DNA from: Anaerolinea sp.
GTDB lineage: Bacteria > Chloroflexota > Anaerolineae > Anaerolineales > Villigracilaceae
DNA: 11,134 nt
Direction: 5' to 3'
Assembly: GCA_020720965.1 (NCBI GenBank)
Contig: DYNS01000063.1
Coordinates: 1-11,134 of the forward strand
Within the stretch, counting starts at the first letter, position 1; each line of letters starts with the position of its first letter. The position numbers and the translations under genes were made by a program. The notes beneath the pieces were generated by a model. It worked only from the letters and a program-made list of their open reading frames with translations, was not told the DNA's origin and did not search any database. Below, one piece after another: positions 5,700-11,134 of the stretch.

Positions 5700-6659
5700 A
5701 TGAAACCACTTTCATCAAGCCGTTTTGGACTTATCCTCCTTATTTTTTTTACCGCCACCCTCAGCCTTTCTGCCTGCAACAAAGACAATTCTCCCGCCCC
5801 AACGCGGGAAAATGACAAATTGGCAGAAATTATGGCGCGTGAAACCCTGGTTATCGCCATAGACCCGCACTACCCACCCTTTTCGGCGCTGAAGGAGGCA
5901 GAACCCCGCCCCGCCAATACCCGCTGCACCGTTGCACAATACACCCAAAATCAGATGGAAGGCTTCGATGCCGCAGTCGCAACCGAAGTCGCCCGCCGCC
6001 TGGGGGTGGAACCCTGTTTTGTAACCCCACAATGGAGCCAAATCATCTCTGGCAACTGGTCCAACAACTGGGATATTCACTTCGGCTCCATGTCCATCAC
6101 CGCCGAGAGAATGCAGGTTCTTTATTTTAGTCAGCCCTACTTTTCCACCACCGTACACGCCTTTGTACACGCCGAAAACAACACCTACCAAACCCCCGAA
6201 GACCTGCAAGGCAAGCGCATTGGGGTCTGCGCCGGTTGCACCTACGAGAGTTATCTGATGGGCAACCTGCAAATGCCGGGCAACGAGATGACCTATCGCA
6301 TCCTGAACCCGCAAATTATTGCCTACGCGAACGAAATCCCCGCACTGGAAGATTTATCCAAAGGAGACGGAGTCATTCTGGATGCCCTCATCACCCAAAA
6401 GCCAACCGGGGTGAGCGCCATCTATGCCGGAATGCCCCTGCGCCTGTTGCCAGACCCACTCTACTACGCCCACGTCTGCGCCGTAGTGGATAAGAAAAAC
6501 AGTCGCGATACTGCAAGGTTTCTTAACAGGGTGAGTGATATTATCCAGGAAATGCACCGTGACGGCACGCTTTCTCGCCTTTCCACCCAATGGCTGGGAG
6601 AAGACCTGACCCAGGAAGCGTCCGAATTTGACATCAAAACCCTGGACCAATTTCCATGA
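5700..6659 (+). CDS. Family 3 solute-binding lipoprotein (amino-acid type)
   Basis: This 319-residue protein has a signal peptide with lipobox LSAC (Cys26), so it should be anchored outside the membrane. The mature part follows the SBP_bac_3 pattern: VIAIDPHYPPFSAL (51-64), GFDAAVATEVARRLG (88-102), then GSMSITAERMQVLYFSQPYF (129-148), where Thr134 and Arg137 correspond to the residues that hold the ligand carboxylate in amino-acid binding proteins. Asp228 in GVILDAL is the likely amino-group contact. Besides the lipid Cys it has five cysteines (76, 106, 177, 180, 260), including a CxxC. The ATG at 5700 has AGGA 12 bases upstream, a rather long spacing. The TGA overlaps the kinase ATG by ATGA, and no permease or ATPase follows. 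The likely role is ligand presentation to the kinase, as in binding-protein-dependent sensing, though supply of an unlinked transporter is possible. Confidence 0.87.
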   Translation: MKPLSSSRFGLILLIFFTATLSLSACNKDNSPAPTRENDKLAEIMARETLVIAIDPHYPPFSALKEAEPRPANTRCTVAQYTQNQMEGFDAAVATEVARRLGVEPCFVTPQWSQIISGNWSNNWDIHFGSMSITAERMQVLYFSQPYFSTTVHAFVHAENNTYQTPEDLQGKRIGVCAGCTYESYLMGNLQMPGNEMTYRILNPQIIAYANEIPALEDLSKGDGVILDALITQKPTGVSAIYAGMPLRLLPDPLYYAHVCAVVDKKNSRDTARFLNRVSDIIQEMHRDGTLSRLSTQWLGEDLTQEASEFDIKTLDQFP

Positions 6660-8530
6660 AATCCACTGCGCCCGTCTCCCAAAGCCTGCTCTCCAAAATT
6701 TTGCTCTTTTCCGTTCTTTTTGCAACAATTCTGACGGTGGTCATCGGTTTTTCGGCTTTTTTCCTCGTCAGGCAGGTCATTAGCCTGGACGTGCGCGACA
6801 CCCTGACCGCCATCGCCATTGTGAAGGAAAACAGCCTCAATCGCTGGGTGGATGAACAAAGGCGCAACATCGTTTTGCTCGCCTCCCTGCCGGACGTGCG
6901 CGAACAAGCCGGGGCGCTCTCCGCGCCCGCAGTTTCCGCCTCTCAGGCGCAGCAGGCTGCCGAAAATCTGCAAACCTACTTCCGCACGGTCATCTCCACC
7001 ACATCCGACTACCAGGAGATTTTGCTGGTCAATGCCGAGGGCAAGGTGGTGGCTTCTTCCTTCGGCGAAAACCTGGGAAAAGACCAAAGCGGAGAAGAAT
7101 ATTTTCATCGGGGGCTTACCCAAACCTGGGTCACGCAGTTTTACACATCTTCCCTGCTTGGCACAACGACCATCACCATCTCCACCCCGGTTTTTGACAG
7201 CGGAGGCAAACGGGCGGGCGTGCTTGCCACACACCTGAACCTGAACGAGATAGACCGCCTCATCCGCGAGCGCACCGGGCTGGGAGAAAGCGGCGAAGTG
7301 TACCTGGTGGACGCGAACCACAAGCCCGTGACGATAGACCCGCTTGCCGCGGAAAACGGGGTGTATCTTTCCTCCCAGGGCATCGACGCCGCCCTGCGCG
7401 GCGAGAGCGCCTCCGGCGCATACCCCAACGACCGGGGCATTGCCGTCATTGGGGCGTACCGCTGGGTGGAAGAACACAATGTTGCCCTGCTGGTGGAAAT
7501 CGGCGAGAAGGAAGCCCTGAGAGCAACCCAAACCCTCAGCCAGTGGATTATGCTGGCAGGGCTGGGGGTCATCCTGGTCAGCAATCTGCTGCTGGTGCTT
7601 TTTGCCCGCCGCGCCATTGCGCCGGTAATAAGCCTGACAGAAATCGCCACCCAAATTACCGCCGGAAATTTACAAATTCGCGCGCCCATCACTTCTCAGG
7701 ACGAAATTGGCAAACTGGCAGTCGCATTCAACACCATGACGACCCAATTGCAAAAATCACTCTCCCGGCTGGAAGATTTGAACAATCAGTTGGAGGCAAG
7801 GGTGGAGGAACGCACCCTTGCGCTGCAAAAAAGCAACAGCGAACTGGAAGCCTTCTCTTACTCCGTCTCCCACGACCTGCGCGCGCCCCTCAGGGCAATT
7901 CGCAATTACGCCCACATGAGTTTGGAAAAACTCTCGCAAGAGTTGGATGCCGAAAGCCTGCGCTGGCTTCGGCATATCCACCATTCCGCGCTCTCCATGA
8001 GCGAAATGGTGGACGGCTTGCTCGCTTTTTCGCGCATGGGGAGACAATCCATGCGCCCCCGGCGGGTTTTGGCAGAAGAGGCGCAAGAGATGGTGCAAAA
8101 AGTGATTGCGGAACATTCCGCAGAGAAGAACGCCCCCGCGCCAGAAATACAGGTGGGCAACTTGCATGGCTGTTACGCCGACCCAATTCTGCTGCAACAG
8201 GTATTCACCAACCTGCTCACCAACGCCATCAAATTTAGCCGAAAAACAACGCCCGCCCAGGTGGAAGTGGGCAGTTTGGAAACCCCCCAAGGTAGCGCCT
8301 ATTTTGTGCGAGATAATGGAGTGGGGTTTGACATGCAATATGCCGAGAAGCTCTTTAAGGTCTTTCAGCGCCTGCACAGCCAGGAAGAGTTTGAAGGAAC
8401 TGGCGTGGGGCTTGCCATTATTCAGCGGATTGTGCAAAGACACCGGGGGGAGATTTGGTTCCATGCCGAGCCAGGCAAAGGAGCGACCTTCTACTTCACC
8501 ATTCCCCTGCAAGAAGGGGACGAAATCTAA
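6656..8530 (+). CDS. Membrane sensor histidine kinase, dCache-HAMP-HisKA-HATPase
   Basis: This 624-residue kinase has a first membrane helix at about 12-38 and an extracytoplasmic double Cache sensor at about 41-295 (note DYQEILLVNAEGKVVASS and GESGEVYLVDANHKP). A second helix (297-317), a HAMP domain (318-370) and a short coiled coil follow. HisKA has SVSHDLRAPLR with phosphoacceptor His406, and the ATPase has N-box Asn519/Asn523, DNGVG at 553-557 and GTGVGLAI at 581-588. It resembles the phytochrome-like kinase group in its catalytic half. The start has no Shine-Dalgarno of its own, so translation probably depends on the overlapping binding-protein gene. The ligand could reach the Cache domain directly or through that lipoprotein. 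No response regulator is adjacent, because a terminator follows immediately; the partner must be elsewhere. Confidence 0.95.
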   Translation: MKSTAPVSQSLLSKILLFSVLFATILTVVIGFSAFFLVRQVISLDVRDTLTAIAIVKENSLNRWVDEQRRNIVLLASLPDVREQAGALSAPAVSASQAQQAAENLQTYFRTVISTTSDYQEILLVNAEGKVVASSFGENLGKDQSGEEYFHRGLTQTWVTQFYTSSLLGTTTITISTPVFDSGGKRAGVLATHLNLNEIDRLIRERTGLGESGEVYLVDANHKPVTIDPLAAENGVYLSSQGIDAALRGESASGAYPNDRGIAVIGAYRWVEEHNVALLVEIGEKEALRATQTLSQWIMLAGLGVILVSNLLLVLFARRAIAPVISLTEIATQITAGNLQIRAPITSQDEIGKLAVAFNTMTTQLQKSLSRLEDLNNQLEARVEERTLALQKSNSELEAFSYSVSHDLRAPLRAIRNYAHMSLEKLSQELDAESLRWLRHIHHSALSMSEMVDGLLAFSRMGRQSMRPRRVLAEEAQEMVQKVIAEHSAEKNAPAPEIQVGNLHGCYADPILLQQVFTNLLTNAIKFSRKTTPAQVEVGSLETPQGSAYFVRDNGVGFDMQYAEKLFKVFQRLHSQEEFEGTGVGLAIIQRIVQRHRGEIWFHAEPGKGATFYFTIPLQEGDEI

Positions 8531-8566
8531 AAAGAGCGCGAGGGACTGCCCCTCGCGCTCTTTTGA
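8530..8566. terminator. Bidirectional terminator between convergent genes
   Basis: A perfect 15-bp inverted repeat (8530-8544 with 8550-8564) with a 5-base loop has T-runs on both strands, because the stem ends are A/T tracts. It overlaps the stop codon of the kinase gene and lies 10 bases from the stop of the RCK gene, so it should end both convergent transcripts. Confidence 0.92.
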
Positions 8567-8574
8567 TTCCGAAC

Positions 8575-9258
8575 TTACATCCGCACCGGGCGGACGGGCG
8601 GCTCGAACATCTGCGCCAAAACGTGCGCCCCGCTTTCATCCGTAATCGCCAGCACTTCATCACCCGGTTCAAATACAGTGGTGCCGCGAGGCAAATCCAC
8701 CTTGCCATCCCGGATAATGGCGGCAATGACGCATTGGTCTGGCAGGTGCAGGTCCTTAATTGCCACCCCCACGCCTTTTGCGCCAACGGGGACTTTTTCT
8801 TCCACCAGGGAATAACGCCCCTTGCGAAGTTTCAGCAGGGTCATCATATCGCCCAACGACATCTCTTCCAAAATGAGATGCGAGAAGACATCCGCTTGGT
8901 TAAGAGCCACATCCACCCCAAATTTCTCATCAAAGAGCCAGGCGTTGCGCGGGTTGTTGATGCGGGCAATGGTGCGCGGAACCTCAAACTGTTTGCGCGC
9001 CATGTAGCAAAGCGAGAGATTGGCGGTATCGTCATCGGTGGTCGCGGTAAGGACATGCGCCTTCCGCAAACCCGCCATCTCAAAGACATGAGGGTCAATC
9101 ATCGAGCCTTCCACAATGACTTCGGTGGGCAGTTCGCGGTGCAGACGTTCCAGCGCCTGAGGGCGGTTCTCCACCAATTTCACTTCGTGATTGGCTTGCA
9201 AAAGATAAGACGCAAGTTGTGTGCCGGTGCGTCCGCCGCCAACAATGATAACAAACAT
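8575..9258 (-). CDS. TrkA-type RCK potassium regulator, first copy
   Basis: This 227-residue cytosolic protein has an N-terminal Rossmann domain with GGGRTG (7-12) and acidic Glu30 at the end of strand 2, as expected for NAD(H) binding. A C-terminal RCK_C domain follows at about 140-217. Proteins of this kind (TrkA, KtrA/KtrC) form rings that gate potassium transporters in response to nucleotides; some RCK_C domains bind cyclic di-AMP. The start ATG 9258 has an excellent GGAGG six bases or so upstream; an ATG nine codons earlier would overlap the previous gene. The gene begins 2 bases after the stop of the second RCK gene, so the pair is probably co-translated and may form a hetero-oligomer. 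It ends at a bidirectional terminator. Confidence 0.92.
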   Translation of the reverse strand: MFVIIVGGGRTGTQLASYLLQANHEVKLVENRPQALERLHRELPTEVIVEGSMIDPHVFEMAGLRKAHVLTATTDDDTANLSLCYMARKQFEVPRTIARINNPRNAWLFDEKFGVDVALNQADVFSHLILEEMSLGDMMTLLKLRKGRYSLVEEKVPVGAKGVGVAIKDLHLPDQCVIAAIIRDGKVDLPRGTTVFEPGDEVLAITDESGAHVLAQMFEPPVRPVRM

Positions 9259-9260
9259 GA

Positions 9261-9917
9261 TTATGCCTCCTTCCGAATCAGACAAGCGCGCAGTTCGTTA
9301 ATGCCGGTGCGGGTCGCGCTTACCGTCAGCAGGTCTTTTTCTTTCAAAACGGTATCTTTGCCCGGTAGAATGGAAACACCATCCCGGGTGAGGGCAACCG
9401 GAATGCAACTTCCAGCGGAGAAAAGCGCCTGCAAGGGCTGCCCCTCCCAGTCGGCGGAGATACCCATTTCGTAAATTTCCACCTCCCCGTTACCAGCGGA
9501 GAAAATGGTGCGGATGTCGATTCCTTCCAGCAGTTCTTCCATGCGCTGAGAACCCCAGGCGGAAGAGCTGATGATTTGCAGCCCGTACATCTCCAGCATG
9601 GGGCGCAAAGCCGGGTCGTAATTCCGCACAACCACGTTGGGGACGCGATAATGCAGGTGCGCGATGTGAGCAATCACCCCGTTGAGGGTGTCGGAACTGG
9701 TCACTGCTGCCAGACCATCGGCAGTTTCAATCCCGGCACGTTCCAGCACCGCCTGAGAGAGGCTATCGCCTTCTACGGTGCGCCCGCTAAAATCGGCGGG
9801 GAGGCGGTTGAAAGCGGCGGCGTCGGGGTCAATCACGACCACCTCATGCCCGGATTGGGATAGGCGTTGGGCGACATCGGCGCCGATGCGCCCGCACCCT
9901 ACAATAAGCATTTTCAT
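9261..9917 (-). CDS. TrkA-type RCK potassium regulator, second copy
   Basis: This 218-residue protein has the same architecture as its neighbour but clearly different sequence. The Rossmann loop is GCGRIG (7-12) with Asp30 at the end of strand 2 for NAD(H) ribose binding, and an RCK_C domain lies at about 140-215. In the middle, RNYDPALRPMLEMYG is the usual helix linking the two halves. The ATG at 9917 has AGGAGG about 6 bases upstream; ATG 9911 is a near alternative. It lies 12 bases after the permease stop and 2 bases before the next RCK gene. Tandem RCK units suggest a two-subunit gating complex, as E. coli TrkA achieves with two halves in one chain. The obvious partner is the co-transcribed KimA-like permease rather than a TrkH channel. 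Confidence 0.92.
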   Translation of the reverse strand: MKMLIVGCGRIGADVAQRLSQSGHEVVVIDPDAAAFNRLPADFSGRTVEGDSLSQAVLERAGIETADGLAAVTSSDTLNGVIAHIAHLHYRVPNVVVRNYDPALRPMLEMYGLQIISSSAWGSQRMEELLEGIDIRTIFSAGNGEVEIYEMGISADWEGQPLQALFSAGSCIPVALTRDGVSILPGKDTVLKEKDLLTVSATRTGINELRACLIRKEA

Positions 9918-9929
9918 TTCTTCCTCCTG

Positions 9930-11134
9930 CTACTCGACGTGATACGGAACATCCGTCACGATGATTCCTTTATAAGATAGTAACTCTTTACGCAGTAAAT
10001 CCACTGTGTTGGTGTGCAAGAACTTGTGCCAGGGCTGCGAGGGGATAAACTGCGGCACAACAATGGTGATGGTTTCGCCGGGTTGTTGATGGTTTTTCGC
10101 CAGGTCTTCCAGGTAATCCAACAAGGGTTCCATCACCTGCCGATAGGGCGATTCTAAAATAACCAGGCGCACGCCATCGCCCCAGGCTTCCCACTTGGCG
10201 CGAATTTTTTCGGTATCGTCTGGTTCGGCGGAGACGTGGACGGCGGTCACATCCGAGGAAAGGCTGCGGGCATAGCGCAAAGCAGCCAGCGAGGATTTGT
10301 GTACACCGCCAATTGGCACAATGACGCGGTGACGCGCCTGGCGCTGCGGCAAACCGCGATACCCTTCCAGAGAAAGTTGGCGGGCAACCGACTCGTAATG
10401 AGTATGAATCGCGAGGAAAAAGGCAATCAGGGCGGGGATGATAATCAGCACCACCCAGGCGCCATCTTCAAATTTGGTGACGGCAAAGATAATCATCACC
10501 ACGAAGGTGGCAACCGAGCCAAAGCCGTTTACCAGCATTTTGGTAAACCAGTGCGGGTCATACTTCAGGTTGGAGCCGCGTTCCATCACCGTTTCGCCGG
10601 GCTTCACCTTGCCAATCTTCCACCAACGCCGCGCCATGCCTGCCTGCGAGAGGGTGAAAGAGAGAAATACGCCAATGGCGTAGAGCGGGATGAGCCGGTT
10701 TACGCTTGCCTGAAAGATGATAATCAGCAAGGAGGCGATGAGGGCAAGGGAAATGACCCCATAGTTGTACACCAACCGCCCGCCGCGAAAAGCCATCTGA
10801 TGCGGGACAAACCGGTCTCGCGCAGCAATCGCGCCCAGGCGTGGAAAGTCTGCAAAGGCGGTGTTGGCGGCAAGGATGAGGATGACAGTCGTCCCCAGGA
10901 TGATAATCCCGTACAGGGGGCTTTCGCGCTCAAAGATGGTGCGCCCCAATTGGGAAATAACCGTCTCCAATTCAGAGGGAATGGCGTGAATTTGGGCAAC
11001 GAGAAAGGAAATTCCCAAAAAGAGGGTGCTGAGAATCGCCGCCATCCAGATGAGGGTGATGCCAGCGTTGCGGCTGCGAGGTTCTTTGAAGGCGGTGATG
11101 CCGTTAGAAATGGCTTCGATACCGGTCAGGGCTG
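9930..11134 (-). CDS. APC-superfamily permease, KimA-like potassium transporter, C-terminal part
   Basis: The frame remains open to the window edge (29 codons before the first visible Met at 11045), so the start is outside and 400 residues are visible. The first visible segment, ALTGIEAISNGITAFKEP, is the conserved helix 6 region of APC permeases of the KimA (YdaO) type. Six further helices follow, then about 130 cytosolic residues from VIVPIGGVHKSSLAALRYARSL to the end, which resemble a USP-like domain and finish with IIVTDVPYHVE as in KimA relatives. Bacillus KimA is a high-affinity K+/H+ symporter inhibited by cyclic di-AMP. Many relatives are annotated only as amino-acid permeases. The two downstream RCK genes favour potassium as the substrate here. 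Confidence 0.82.
   Translation of the reverse strand, partial: ALTGIEAISNGITAFKEPRSRNAGITLIWMAAILSTLFLGISFLVAQIHAIPSELETVISQLGRTIFERESPLYGIIILGTTVILILAANTAFADFPRLGAIAARDRFVPHQMAFRGGRLVYNYGVISLALIASLLIIIFQASVNRLIPLYAIGVFLSFTLSQAGMARRWWKIGKVKPGETVMERGSNLKYDPHWFTKMLVNGFGSVATFVVMIIFAVTKFEDGAWVVLIIIPALIAFFLAIHTHYESVARQLSLEGYRGLPQRQARHRVIVPIGGVHKSSLAALRYARSLSSDVTAVHVSAEPDDTEKIRAKWEAWGDGVRLVILESPYRQVMEPLLDYLEDLAKNHQQPGETITIVVPQFIPSQPWHKFLHTNTVDLLRKELLSYKGIIVTDVPYHVE

Noticed and set aside
697..6659. UGA stops at 699, 1451, 2490, 3848 and 6659 as possible selenocysteine codons, given the tRNA-Sec
   Set aside because: Four of them lie at the ends of complete domains where the next gene starts by overlap or within a few bases, and the fifth (699) also sits 3 bases from the next start. 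No Sec-containing motif such as UxxC or CxxU is at any of them.
6464..7654. 396-codon open frame on the - strand opposite the kinase
   Set aside because: It covers the end of the binding protein and the Cache domain of the kinase, both clear proteins on the + strand. It shows no domain, and its GC-rich codons explain the lack of stops.
1..11134. CRISPR array, insertion sequence, toxin-antitoxin or phage genes
   Set aside because: I saw no regularly spaced repeats, transposase motifs or terminal inverted repeats, and nearly all sequence is accounted for by ordinary coding genes.

Overview
The window is 11.1 kb of densely packed bacterial DNA of moderately high GC. It holds eleven protein genes, two of them cut by the window edges, and one selenocysteine tRNA gene (selC). 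Proline/serine/threonine-rich linkers after lipoprotein signal peptides, an EGY-like site-2 protease, a tRNA without encoded CCA and a KimA-like permease beside two RCK proteins fit a Chloroflexota (Anaerolineae-like) genome. That placement is an inference from gene style, not from a marker gene.

Layout. (1) Bases 1-2173, + strand: the end of a cell-envelope glycan operon. It carries the C-terminus of a GT-C/ArnT-like membrane glycosyltransferase, a class I SAM methyltransferase with a GTG start, and a family 2 glycosyltransferase whose ATG overlaps the methyltransferase stop. (2) Bases 2170-5026, - strand: a tightly coupled three-gene operon of a membrane site-2 (M50) metalloprotease, a family 1 solute-binding lipoprotein and a small two-helix membrane protein, with no ABC permease or ATPase in the operon. 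(3) Bases 5045-5575: tRNA-Sec on the - strand with its own promoter and terminator-like hairpin, back to back with a cold-shock protein gene on the + strand that has a promoter, a short structured leader and a strong terminator. (4) Bases 5700-8530, + strand: a family 3 (amino-acid type) solute-binding lipoprotein overlapping by ATGA a dCache-HAMP-HisKA-HATPase sensor kinase. This is a plausible ligand-sensing pair with no response regulator in view. (5) Bases 8575-11134, - strand: a potassium module of a KimA-like APC permease (start lies outside the window) followed by two TrkA-type RCK proteins. A bidirectional terminator separates it from the convergent kinase gene.

How the parts may work together. 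Regions 2 and 4 both hold a solute-binding lipoprotein joined by start/stop overlap to a membrane protein that is not a transporter (protease or kinase), which suggests sensing rather than uptake. Region 5 looks like K+ homeostasis with nucleotide-gated regulation. The tRNA-Sec shows that the organism decodes UGA as selenocysteine, although no selenoprotein or selA/selB/selD gene is in the window. I found no mobile element, CRISPR array, rRNA or clearly novel defence system.
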